The notes under the pieces were generated by a model. It was given only the letters and a program-made list of their open reading frames with translations, did not search any database and was not told the origin of the DNA. The position numbers and the translations under genes were made by a program. From positions 155,028 through 219,027 of the forward strand of contig JAPTJF010000054.1 of NCBI GenBank assembly GCA_029339195.1: a DNA stretch of 64,000 nucleotides, in the 5' to 3' direction. This DNA comes from Micractinium sp. NFX-FRZ. Lineage: Eukaryota > Chlorophyta > Trebouxiophyceae > Chlorellales > Chlorellaceae. Positions 10,898 to 24,000 of the stretch are shown piece by piece (within the stretch, counting starts at the first letter, position 1; each line of letters begins with the position of its first letter).

Positions 10898-12023
10898 CGC
10901 CTCCCGCAGAACGGTTGCCTACGCCCCGGGCTCAGTCTGCCTGCTCTTCCCCGAGCGTGCTCCGCTTGGCAGACTGGACGCTCCTGTGCACAGGGGGTTC
11001 CTTTGGGGCAGTGTGATCATCAAAAGAAGGATCTCATGTGCGCCGCAGTAGCGTGGGCCCTCTGCGGCTGCTGCTGCATGGGATCTGCTGGTCAGGTGGC
11101 GGCCCGGCAGAAAACCGGACAACCCTGTCCTCCTGCCGCCGCCGCTGCGAGCAATTCTCGCCCGTTGATGCACTTGCCCAGGACCATTGGTTTTTGGGTT
11201 GCAAACAAACAGATGTATAAAAGAACAACATGGAGCCGGCGGCCTGTCCTCAAATCCCTAACTTGCCTCGCCGCCTGGCACCCGTGCCGACCAGGCAGGT
11301 GTGACGTGATCCACGAGTTGGCTGTGTGATGCACGGTTTCCATGGTTGCGCGCCAGACTTTGGACCAGACATAGAATAGTGCCCACCGTACGGGCTGTGG
11401 TGTGATGACTGCACGGACATGAAGCAGGGGCGCGTCATAAGCCCATCATGCAGCCCTGACTCGCCAAGCGATGCTTGTACTCACCATGAAGGGCTGGGCG
11501 TTCAGCGCCATCAGCGGCGCCCACCTCTGGCCAACCCTGCTGCTCAGCTGCGGCCTGCTGGCCGCATGAACCGGAACTGGCCAAGCCGCCGCCCTCCCTC
11601 CAACACCCAAAAGAGCTGGGCGCTGAGCACACAATGCACATCCGTGGAAATTGCCTCCTTGCCGTGTGAAGAGCGTCTGCTGCCCCTGGTGAAGGCAGCC
11701 AGGCGGCTGGACAGCGACCTGCCGAGCGGTGCTTCCAGCCTAGCCTGTTCCTGATGGCAAAGCCATCCCCTGTCCAGGATGAAGACCGTCCCCGCCCACG
11801 ACGCCCCCTGAGCACTCACTCAGCTGAAGCTGTGTGTGTCACATTGCAAGCTGTCCTGTCTACAAGCGGGGCAGTCACGGCGCAGCGCAGAACAAGGAAC
11901 ACACGCAAGTCGCCTGCCCCGAGCGCGCCTGGCGGGCCCACCCCTCTGGCCCCCGAGCCCGGCACCGCTGCTGCTGCTGCACGTGCATCAGCCTGCTGCA
12001 CGCTCAGGAGGGCTTCTCCACAC
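10898..12023. other. Intergenic: clathrin 3' UTR and upstream region of the 8.9-10.9 kb gene
   Basis: Lies between two minus-strand genes. Open frames on both strands (for example 11435-11815) show no recognisable domains, no repeat of known family and no hydrophobic pattern. Nothing further was supported. Confidence 0.5.
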
Positions 12024-15000
12024 TCAGAACTGCGGCGGCATGCCATAGGCGGGTGCGCCGCCAAAGTCTGCCGCGCCGCCGTGGTGCCCGCCGTCGGCGG
12101 GCCCGGGTAGCGCGAGGTACGAGTTGAGGTGGAGGTACGCGTTGGCTGCCTGCTCCTGCTCCTTGGCCTTGTCCTCCTCGCTCCTCCGCGCCTCCTGCGG
12201 ATTCAGGGTAAGGAGGAGCGGTGGCTTGGGGTGAGGAGTGGCGGTGGTGAGAGGGCGCTGAGCTAGCAACGGACGCTGTGGTGGGCAACACACGCACAGC
12301 GGGGTGTGCCACGCGCGGGCGCCGGCCCAGCAGCAGATGAAAGCGAGGTGCAGCCCGGCCCAGCCCAGTCCAGCGCAGCACTGATTGTTAGGAGCCTCAG
12401 GGTAGGGCGTGAGCAGGAGGGTGTGTGCTCACCTGCGCCTCCCGGCGCTCGTGCATGAGCGTGTCCACCTTGGAGGTGTAGTCCCTGCGGGGCGGGGGGA
12501 AGGGGAGGACACCGGTGTGGTGAGAGGAGGCCGGTATGGTGCAGAGGAGGAGGCCGGTGTGGTGCAGAGGAGGGAAGACCGGTTTGGTGAAGAGGAGGAG
12601 GCAGGTGTGGTGAGAGGAGGAGACACAAGTGAAGGGGCGGGGTTGAGGAACAAGGGGAGGAGGTTGCTGGTTGGGTGGCCAGGGGTGCGTGCAGGCTGCC
12701 TGCCAACGCCTCACCCCAACCCACCCAGCCTGTCGCCCGGCACAGCACAGGCACACAGAGACTTTGGCTTGAGGGTCCGGGTGAGGAAGGGCGTGACCGG
12801 CGCATAAAAGGGCCCAACTGGTCGCCCCCAACCAACCAATGCGCAGCCAGCCCTCCTGACTGACCGCCAATCAGCGCTGCCCCAGCCCGTGTGTCAATCA
12901 CACGCTGCCCCTTCCTAGGGAGCTCTCACTTGAGGGTCTGGATGAGGAAGGGCATGAGTGAGTCCATGAGGCCGTTGGTCCACGCCACCTCCATGGCCAC
13001 ATCGGGCTTGATGAGGTCGTAGCAGGTGTAGAGGCAGGCGGCAAAGCACTCGCGCTGCTGCTCGTCAACAAAGTAGCGCAGCAGGTCCTCGGCAATCTCG
13101 CGGTCCGACGACTGCACGTGGTTTATAGGTAAGGAAGGAAGGCAAGCAAGGAGTGGGGTGAGCAGGGGCAATTTCGCGGTCCGACGACTGCAGGTAATGC
13201 AGGGATGCAATGATGGAGTGATGGGAGGGAGGAAGCAGGTGCAGAATGGGGTGAGCAGGGGCAGGGTGGGCGAGCTCTGTTGCTGCAGAAGTGCAACTGC
13301 ACACTGAACAGTGCCCCCTCGTCTTCTCCTGCCAGCCCCCAGCCCACCTGCACCAGTTGTTCTTTCCTTGGTGTCCTTGCAAGCATGCCCCTCCCTGCAC
13401 CCCTCCCCCACACCCTGCCCAAGTGCGCACCTGCGCTGCCGTCTCCATTGGCGTCCTTGCAAGCTTACCCCTCCCCCGCTTTGCACCCTTAACCCACACA
13501 CCCTGCCCAAGCCCGCACCTGCGCCGCCGTCTCCATGGCGTCCTTGTACAGCTTGTCCGTCTTGGCCAGCGCCACCGCCTTGCGCCACTTCAGGTTGCGC
13601 TTGTAGATGAAGCTGGCGATGCGGCGGAACTCCATCAGCTCGTGCTTCTCCAGCCTGGGGGGAGAGAGGGTGAGGTTGGGATGGGTGAAGAAGGGTGGGT
13701 GAGGTTTGGTTGGCGAGGAACGGTTGGGTCGAGAAAGTAGGTGGGTGGGTGAGATGAAGGGGCGGCAGGGCAAGCAGGCGCAGATGAGGTGGTGCTGCTA
13801 AGAATGCAACGTGCTGCTGTTCGGGGCCTGCGGCAACACACTCCCACACACGCCCCTTCCCCCGCTCGACGCGGCCCCACCGCCCCATCCAGCTCACTTG
13901 GCGGCCAGAGTCAGCTGGTCAAAGTTGTCGTAGGTGGTGATGGAGTCGCGCAGCGCTGCGAAGTCCTCCTCCTCGATCAGCAGCTCGTTCACGGCCTCAT
14001 TGACCTGGCGGGAGGGAAGGGAGGGAGGGAAGAGAAGAAGAGTGGGTGGGTGGGTAAGACTGGGCTTGGCAAGATTAGCAGCTCGTTCACGGCCTCGTTG
14101 ACCTGGCGGGAGGGAGAGAAGGAGGAAAGAGAGGAAGAGTGGGTGGGTGGGTGGGTGAGAATGGGCTTGTGGTGGGAGCCCCGCGCAAACTTGGCTTTGG
14201 CTGGCGGGTCAATCCGCCACCGTTGCTGCTGCTGCTGTTGCATCAGCAGCCACACCAGCTGCCCGGTTCTTTGGAGGCCATCATGCTGATGATGGTGCAA
14301 GGAGCCTCACCGCCGACAGGCTGTTCTTCTGCACGCTCAGCAGGCAATCCACCAGCAACTACACCAGCTGCCCAGTTGTTTACGAGTAGGGCCTCACTCA
14401 CCGCCGACAGGTTGTTCTTCTGCACGCTCAGCAGGTAGTCCTTGACCAGCGGCAGCTGGCCCGCACGCCGCATGATGTCCACCACGCGGCTGTGGTCCAC
14501 GCGCGCCTCCACCACCTGTGCAGCGGTGTGTGTGTGTGGGGGGGGGGAGGAAACGGCACGGCACGGATCAGTGTGTATTGTGTGCAATGGAGGGAATTGA
14601 TTGATTGAGCAACACACGCAATTGCCCTGCCCCATTGGGGGGAGACGCGACATAGATCGGTGTAGTGTGTGTGTGTGAGGGAGGGTTGGGCCAGAGCAGG
14701 CCTGTGAAGGCTCTGGCGGCAGGCTGCATGTCTGCGCCCCACACCCACCAAAGCTTGCGCCAGGCAAACCCCATCCAAACACACTGCACCCCCAAGACCA
14801 CGCCATGCCTGACCCGTCCTCCCCTTCCCTCCCTGCAGCCCAGTGCTGGCCATGCCCCCCCAAGGCTGCCCCCTTGGCTCACCTTGAGCAGGTCGTTGAG
14901 CAGGTCTGGGTGCTCCTCCAGGTAGAAAGAGATGCCCTTGTACAGCGTCTCCGCTGCCTTCACCTTGACCGCCACGTCCTTGAACTGCAGGCAGGGTGAT

Positions 15001-18000
15001 AGGTGAGGAGGGGAGAGGGAGGGGTGGAGAGGAGCGGGGTGAGCACGAGGGGCAAATGGGTGGAGTGGAGGGTGTAGGGGGAGGGCGCAGGTGCGATGAG
15101 ATGGTGCAGCTGGCAAACACCCCAACCACTGCCCTGCATGCCCGCAACAAACCCGCCCACCGCCTGCCCACCCAAGACACGCTGGCCCAAGCAGGCCAGC
15201 GGTGAGTTTGTGGCTGTGTTTGAGTGTTAGCAGCTTGACGTGAACCAGTCAGTGCAGGTATGTGACCAACACACAGGTGCGGGCACACCACATGGGATGA
15301 GTTTTGCTCATCCACCGCACCTGCACGTGCTCCCATGCCAGGGGGGAGTGCGTGATCATCACTCCCAGCGCGTTGTCGTACTCGTCGTAGGCCACGTACA
15401 GGAAGGTCAGCTCCCGCCACAGCTCCAGCTCCTCGCACACCCGGATGAGCTGGGGCACGTTGAGGCGCGTGGAGAAGAGCTTCAGGTGCTCCATCAGGCG
15501 CTCCTGCGGGGGCAGCGGGTGGTGGGGGGGGGGCAGGGGGATAGGGGGTGGGGTGGGATGAGCGGGTGGGTGATGTTGCGGGGCCACCACCTGGGCCTTA
15601 GCTTAGGGGTGCGGTGAGAGGCGGGTAGGTGGGCCCAGGGGCCGCAGCGTGGAAGGCTGGGCCCACCGACGCCTGGCGCAGGGAAGCCTCAGGCTCTGCC
15701 CAACACGCCCTCCGGCGTTGCTCCCCGGCAACACCCCCGGCGACAGCACACCACAAACAGCAAGCACAGCCCCGAAGCAGCAGCACCCGTCTCTGGCAGC
15801 CAGCCAGCGCGGCTCACCGGGCGGTACTTGGCGTACAGCACGCCCAGCTCCGTGAAGATGCCCATGTGCGCGCGCTCCAGCCCGATGCCGCTCTCCAGCA
15901 GCGTGATCAGCTCCTCGTAGTGCCCCCGGGTCTGGTAGAAGTCGGAGACCTGCAGGGGGGTGAATAAGGGGAGGACGGGGAGGTGTGAAGCAGCGCAGGG
16001 GCGGGGCAGCACAGAAGCAGTGAAGCAATGGGGCGGGCGTCGAGCGGCAGGGTTGGCGGTTGGGGAAACCTGGCAGGCAGCAGGTGCATGCCTGTACCAA
16101 CTGAACATGACCCCAGCCTGCTTGAGATACCTCAGCGGCAGGTCGGCATGCAGTCCATGCTCATTAGGCCACCTCAGCAGCGCCAGGTCAGCATGCAGCC
16201 CAGCTTATGAGCGCACCTCCATGAGGTCGTCGGCGTTGATGATGATGTTGAGGCCGCACAGCTGCGCCAGCTTGAACTCGCCCTCCTCCACGCACGCGTA
16301 CGCCACCTCCTTCCAGGTGCGGGGGGAGTTGGCCTGCGGGGCGGGTGGGGGGGCGAATGCGTTGCGAGGGGAATTACTTGACCGCGCTGTCCAGCGACGC
16401 CAAGGCAGGGCAGGTGGGTGGTACATTCCAAGAGGGAGAACAGGGCAGGCGCAGGCAGGGACCGCCGGCGCCTGCACGCCGGCTGCTTTTCCCCCACCGC
16501 ACCTTGCGTGCCGCGTCCACCGCGGCCTGGAACTGGTGCAGGCGGACCAAAGTGGAGGCGAGGCGGCCGTAGTTGGGGATGCGGGTGTAGATGATGCGGG
16601 CGGCGTCGTACAGGCCCTCCTCGAAGCACCTGTGGGCGGGGCCCACAAGAGAAAAAGATGTGAGGGCGGGGTGGTTGGGGGCTTCAGGCAGTCAGGCAAT
16701 GCACCGGCGCTGCATGGCATGTTTCCGCCCGGTTGCTTGCTCTGCCCTGGCCCCACGCGATGGCAAGCAGTGCTGCTCAACCCTGCCCATCTGGCATCTG
16801 ACCACCGCGACCCGCCCATCTCCCGATCCTTTAGCAAACCCTCTCCTACGTCCCTGTGCCCACCTGTCTCCCACCGCCTGCAGGTTGGCCAGGTGGCTGC
16901 TGGTGATGAACTCCTCCAGCGGCCCCAGGTCCTTGTTCTTGGCATACGCATACACCAGCTCCGTGTCCACCTGGGGCAGCGGGGGAGAGGGGGACGCGAC
17001 AGGGGGGTTGGTGTGATGGGGTGGGTGGACGGGAGGAGAGTTGCGTGGAGCAAGGCAAGGGAGGACAGCGCACGGCAGTGCACTGTCAGGGGGGTGGATA
17101 AGAAGGGGGTTGGCCGTAGGGCAATGCAAGAAAGGGCGGCGCAGGAGTGCAGCGGCAGGCAGGCTGCCACTGCTTCCGCCACCCTCTGCCTGCTGCCTGC
17201 CTGCCCTGCCATGCTGCGCCCCCCGGCTGCACCCCTTGCCCTTTGCTTCCCCCACCTCCCACCACACATGAGCTCACCTTGGGGTCCTTGATCTTCTTGC
17301 GCACCATCAGCAGGTACTTGGCCAGGTCGTCGTACTGCCCAGACTGCGGGACAGGGGCGGGGTAGGGAGGAAAGCAGGGGGGCATGCACGCGTGTGAGGG
17401 CACAGAATGCAGGCCGCATTCAGGCATGCACACTGGCAGGCAGGCTTCGTTCGCATGCAACCTGCTCTCTCTCCCTGTTCCTTTCAGAAAGTGTAGGTGT
17501 CCAGCCACTGCCTCTAAACCACCTAAAACCCTCCGTTCACAGCCCCGAACCTCCTGAAAGCCTCCCTTCAATTCCATGAACCTCAGGGAAAGGCAAATCA
17601 ATCGCGAACATGCGCCCCAAGCTCACCTCGCTGGCCTTGGCGATGACCTCGTTGTACTTGGAGGTGTCGGCGGCGCGCAGGTAGGCCGCAATGGCGTCGC
17701 TGACCTGCACAGGAGGGGCAGCAGCGGTGGTGCAAACAGCGGGCGGGGTTGGTGGGTTGCTGGGGGCAAAAGAGCAGCGCGGCAGGATGTCCCAGGCAGG
17801 CCGACATGCAGGGCGGTTGGCTGTGAGCAGGCGGCATGGGCTCTTGAAGATGGGTGCACGACTGTGCTCTGGGTGGTGCCTCGTCATCTCCCCGCTTCAC
17901 AACGCGAGCACGCCCTTTCTACCACCCTTGCACCCTGCCCACCTGCGCGTGCTCCAGGTAAGAGTTGGCCAGCTCGCTCCACACGACAGGCTCGTCCACC

Positions 18001-21000
18001 TAGAGAGGCAGGGAAGGCGGCGAGGGCAGGCCGGAGCAAAGTCATGCGACCACCCTGGATGCGGTGCTGAAGCGTAGCTCTTCACCCTTGGCGGCTTCTC
18101 AGATCAACCACCCTCGATTGCTTCTTGGGCGAGAATGTAGTCACTCCATTGCTCAGCTCCCCTGCCCTCTCCCCCCACCGCATGCACAACCATCCACTCC
18201 TAGGGTCCACCTTGGTAGGCAATCTCATGCGCCCGGTTCACGTCCCCCCCCACCCCTTCCCCTCCCACAACACGCGCAACCAACCACCCCTTTCGTAAAA
18301 GCCCCACCTTGGTGGCGAATTCGTGCGCCCGGTTCAGGTCCTCCATGTGCTCCAGCACCACCTTGATGGCCTGCTGCTTCAGCCCAAACTTCTTGTAGAT
18401 CTCAAACGCCTCCTCAAACAACTCGTAGCTGCACGGGCAAGGGGGGGGCGGAGGCCAGGGGGCGGAGAACGGTTGGGAGGCGGGGGACAGGCAAAGGAGG
18501 CAAGGACGCCGGGGGTGGGGGTCCTCCGCACGTGTTGTATCTCATCTTCTCTCAAGCGATTTCACAAACAGCTCGTGGCTGGGGGATGGAAAACAGGCAG
18601 GGAGGAGTGGAGGTTGGAGGAGAGTGGGAAAGAAAGAAAAATATGCCTGAGGGGGAGGCGGCAGCTGACAGGCAGAGGGAGCAGTTGGCAAGGAACCAGG
18701 CAGGCAGACATGCTATGCGCAGCCAACGATCCAACCAGTGCCGCTGCACTGCCGCTGGCTACAGCTGCTGCAGGCTTTCCGCCCCCGCACTCACCCCACG
18801 GCAATCTCTCCCACTGCCGGGCCATCAAAGTTGTCGAGGCGGTGGATGTAGTCCTTGACGCGCGACTTGTCGGCCTTGATGGCGGTGATGATGAGCAGGT
18901 TCTGCGGGCGGGCAGGTGGGTGGGCGGGACGGAGTGGGGGAAGGTGAGGAGCAGAGCAGACACCAAAGAAGAGAGTGCAACGGACACGAGCAAACGCACA
19001 AGAGCCTCTGCTCCACACACAGCTGTTCTCTGACGTTCCCGTGCCGTGCCGCATTCCTTTCCACCCCAAACCCCCTGCCCTCTGCCCCAGACGTGCCTGC
19101 AGGTTGTGGTTGTTGCTGAAGGAGGAGTTGTTGAGCACAATCTTCTCCAGCAGCTCAATCAGCTCCGCCTGCAGGTCGGCCTGCATGAAGGCCTTGACCG
19201 CCACCGACACCGACTCGGGGTTCTTGCACTCGGGCAGCGCGGTGGACACGACCTGCAGACAGGTGGGCGGGATTGGGTGTGAGGGGGCCAAGAAGTGCGG
19301 CAGAGGGTCTGGCAGAAGTTGCAGCCAGGCGGCACGAGAAGAGGCGAGAAAAGGTGGGCAGGCACGCAGGCAAGGAGCGGGAGAGAGCAAGCGCAGGCGG
19401 GCCCAGGCCGTAGCTGCACACAGCGAGGCGCGGAAAAGGCGCATGCCGTGCACGCTGTGCTCACCTGGTCGATGAGCTGGCGGCGGAACTTGTTCTCCTC
19501 TCCCAGCACCGACAGCCAGAGGTCGGAGTCGGAGCGCTCCACGATGTAGCGCGCCTGCCAGTGGGTGGGCGGGTGGGTGTAGCGGGCGCGGGGTCAGCAG
19601 GCGATGATGAGCAGGGGGAGGAGCAGGCCACACAGAATCTTCCTCTCCACTGCAGTATTCCTCTCCCCTGCAACTGCCCCGTCTCCAGCCCCCTTGCATC
19701 CGCTCCAGCTGACAAGCCCTGCTGTCCCCACTTCACCCTTCCTTTCATCAGTAGCCCGCCCCACCCTTGACCCCTTCCCAACACAAGCACCTGCAGCTTG
19801 AACATGGCGTTCTTGTTGGTGCACTCCACCAGCGCCTCGTCGCACTGCCCCCGCTTGTAGGCCACGCAGGCCAGGCTGGGGTCGCGCTTCTCGGCAAACT
19901 TGCCCACCACCTGGGGGCGGGGCGGGGAGGGGGAAGATTTGCATGGGGTGGTGTCAGGGACAGGGGTTTGTGGGAAAGAGGCAGAGGATCAGGACCGCGC
20001 TGCATGGCACGGCGCATCACAAGGTGGTACTTCTTGCTGACCCCTGCCGGCCCTCTCCTCCCGCAGCCCAGGCATGCTGCCCGCCTCCCGCACTGGCTGT
20101 CCTCCCCCTTGGTCCCCCCCCATGCTAGCCGCGCGCCGCGCAGGCATGCTCCTGCCGTCCACGCTGTCTTGTCCCCCCAACGCCTGTCTCACCAGCGAGT
20201 CGTAGTAGGGGTTGGTGGTGAGGAAGTGCTCCGGGTTGTTGTTGGTGTCGATGATGATCTTGCCCAGCGCGTTGTGCACCTGGGGGTCCTGCACGAACGC
20301 ACAAGGGGGGCCGGGACAGGACAGGAGAGGGGGCAGGAGGGGGCCGGGGGCGGTGAGCAGCGTGGGGTGTTTGTTGTGGGGTTGCGCGGTGCGATTTTTC
20401 CTCCTGCACAGCGCACGCACGCGCTGCACGTCCAAAGCCAGCCTCTCACCCCGTCCACAAAAATCAAGCTCCTCCCTTTTAAGCTCAGCCCCATGTCGCA
20501 ATTCACATCGCTCCAAGAATCCCTGACCCTGATCCCCTCAGCCCCCTGCCAGCCAGCCAGCCCACCTGCCGCGCCCACACCCGCCAGCAGCACCACCCGC
20601 CCACCTTGGACCCTTCGGACACCAGCTGCTCCAGGAAGGGGTTGAGCATCTTCAGCTTGTTGCGCTTCTCCACCTCGGCCACCAGCGCCTCCACCGGGAT
20701 GAGGGAGCGCACCGACAGGATAAGGTTGTTGATGAACGCGTCGTCGGCCTCAGCATCCAGCAGGGCGCCCACCACCTGCGGGAGGGTGGCGCGGGTTCAA
20801 AAAGAGGGGGGAAGGCAGTGAGGCAGGGTGAACGACAGTGTTAAGGTTCTTGGTGTTGGTGATGGCGGCGCAGCCTGCACACCCAGCAGCACGCCCAGTA
20901 GGCTAGGCCTCAAACCTATCCCTCATACAAACATTCCTCTGCCCACCCCATTCCTCTGCCCACCCACCTGAGGGGCCTTCTGCGGGTTGACCTTCTGCAC

Positions 21001-24000
21001 GTAGCCCTCGATGTACTGCAGGCAGGCAGGCAAGCAGGGAAATGGGCAAGGCGCAGCGGGGGGAGGCACAGCGAAAGACAGGGTTGCTTCAGACCCCATT
21101 GGGCATTTGTGCGTGGACGGGCAACAGCTGCAAGGAGGAAGGAGGAAACATTGGCCCGGCAAGGAGCAGCAAGCAATGGCCATCCCGTTTCCAGCAAGCT
21201 TCACGGCAAAAGGCTCTTGAGCAAAGTGGTAGAGCTGACCGTGCTCACCCGGTACATGTTCTTCTGGTACAGGTAGAGCGTGAGGTCGGGCACCATGTCG
21301 AAGCGGTCGCACACGTTGATGAGGGGGCGGGCGTCGGGCAGGTTGGCCTGCGCAACACAGCGATGGGGTTGCATGGAGGACCAGAGAGGGAAGGATGAGA
21401 CACAAACAAAGAAGAAGAGAGGATGAGACGTACATCCTTGCTGCTCCGTAATATTACGGCGCATGCCCTCAATGTATCCGGCGCATGCCCTCACGCTCTC
21501 CTTTCAGCACTACCACCCCAGATTCCTCAATTCAAGCGCCTCCATGAGGAAGGCCTGCACGCAGCATTATTTCCAGCAGTTTCTGGCTCCCCTCCCTCCA
21601 CCACCAACATTCAAAACCGCCAGCCCTCCCCACCCCCACACCTCCATGAGGAAGGTCTTCACGCGGTCTGCGGGGTAGAAGTTGGACTCGCGCGTCGCGC
21701 GCTCCACCTCCTTGAGCTGCCCCGTCTTGGCGGCCGCCTCGATGTACTTGTAGTGCACCTGCGGTACCATGGCAGTACCAGGGGTGGTGCGGCCGGAGAA
21801 GGTGAGGGGCGGGGTGCATGGTGGGAGCATGCCATGTGGCAGAGCACAGCAGTCCCGGCGCTTGCACTACCAGCCACATGTGTGCCAAACGACGCCCCCA
21901 CGACCGCACTTCAGTCCCTCCTACCTTAGCAGATTGTGGCCACCCTTCACAGCCCTCCCATCAACCCCCACTCCTCCCCACCCCACCGCGGCCCACCTCG
22001 GCGTCCTCGGAGAATGCGATGTGCGCGCCCAGGTAGAAGTACAGGCCGTGGTACGACTTGTGCGCCTCCAGCAGCTCGATGATCTTCCCCGCCGTCAGCT
22101 GCTCCGTGTACTCCTTGGCCACGTTGACCACGATCTGCAGGTTCTGCTGCATGTTGGTCTCAAGCAGCACCTTGAGGCACTCCAGCGCCCACTCGGCTGC
22201 AGCGACAGAGGGGGGGCAGGGGAGGGAAGGCAGGAGGGAAGGCACAACTTCAGGAGAGGCCCTTCAGATGCTGCTGCATGTGTTGCATGAACCGCCCCGC
22301 CTCCCCGCTTCGGGCACCCGTATGCATGCGCATTGCCTGAACTCTGGCCTCTCCCTCCTCCTCCTGTACAAAGTCCAATACATGAACACAGCCCTTTTGA
22401 TGACGCCTGAACTCTGGCCTCTCTCACCCGACAGGGTGCCAAAGTACTCGACCAGCGCCTGCGGCTCGATGGCGTGCGTGTTGACGATGACGCGCTTGAT
22501 GTCGGACAGGTCGGTGTAGTGCTGCAGCGCGCGCATGTACAGCCCCGCCTTCTCGCACAGCTGCGCCACGCGCGGGCGGTCGTAGTGCGTCAGCGTGCCG
22601 TTGGCCAGGATGGCGTCCGCAACCTGTGGGGCCGTCAATGGGTGAGCACAGGGGGTAGGGCCCAGGGGAGTTGAGGTAGGTGAGGGTGTGTGAGGAGGCC
22701 AGGTGGGGCAGGGCGGTGCGAGCCCTTTGGCAGGCAAGGGGAGCCGAGATGGGGCAGGGGGCAAGGGAGCATCCCATGGCACCCCTTTCTCCTGCTTCCT
22801 TTGCTTGCTGCCACCCCTCCTCAACCTCCCCAGGGTGGGGCTGGCCACCTCTGGCACTTGGCCGCACCACCCTGCTCCTCTTCTCTACACCCATCAGGTT
22901 GGCCACCAGGTTCGAATTGCAGCAGCAAGCTTGGTTTGAAACACCAACCACTGTCCACCTGCCTCATTCAATCGCCTGTTACTGTTATGCCCCTCCCCTG
23001 CTGCCTGCCCCACCCACCTGCGGGTTGGTCACCAGGTTGATCTCCAGCAGCTTGGTCTGCAGCACCGCGTTCTTGGCGTCGTTGTCCTGCAGCACGTCCA
23101 GCAGGAATGCCGTGGCCTCGCGCACCATGTTACGCTGCAGGAACATGTCGGCCATGGTGTTCAGGTCCAGCGGGGGCCCAGGCTGCAGTTGGGTGGGGAC
23201 AAGAGGGGGCAGAGGGGGAGGGGGGAGTGCGGGTTGGTGTCAGAGAAAAGGTCTGGAAACGGCAGAAGCAAATGCAGGGCAGCCAGCGCAGGGCACAAGC
23301 CTGCCCACGGGTCGCTTGAACACGCAACGAGGCCACCACAAAGCACTACAGCAGCGCCCAAGAGGCACCTCAACCTGCATGGCCACCACCTTGCCAGGTT
23401 TTCAAACCATGTCACATACATTTCCCTCAGGCTGGCCCACAAGTGAACGTCAAGGACAGCGAGGTATGCACCTGCTTGGCCACCATCTTGGCCAGGTTGA
23501 CCGCTGCGTCAGGGTTGTCCATGCAGAGGCGCTGCAGGAGGAAGAGGTAGTCGGGGGAGGCGCCGCTGCTGCGGGTGTACTGCGCCTGCAGGGGGAGAGC
23601 AGAGGGAACGGGGGCACGAGGCAGTAGGATGACGTCAAAACGGCTGGTGCGAAATAAAAGCAGGCAGTCGACGGTGCGGCCTCTGCTCTGGCCCACATGC
23701 ACATTGCATGTTTATGATGTCAGAACTACTGCACCCACCTATAGCCCTGCCTAGCCACCGCTCAGCCAGGCCGCCACAACCATCGCAGCTACCTGCACAC
23801 GCATAACTTCCATGCCCCTGCTGAGACCCCACCCACATACCAGCTGGTCAAAGTCTCCCTTGGCCGCCAGCGCCTCCACCACCTTGCCGCTGGCGCCCGC
23901 CTGCTGGTAGATCGCCTGCGCGGTGTCCCAGTCGGAGGCGCCCTTGAACAGGTCTCCCAGCTCCTCACTGGCAGCCAGCTTGCCCTCCTGCAGGGCAGAA

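Noticed and set aside
22900..22930. GGTTCGAATT as a tRNA T-loop
   Set aside because: No acceptor, D or anticodon stems could be folded around it; it lies in a clathrin intron.
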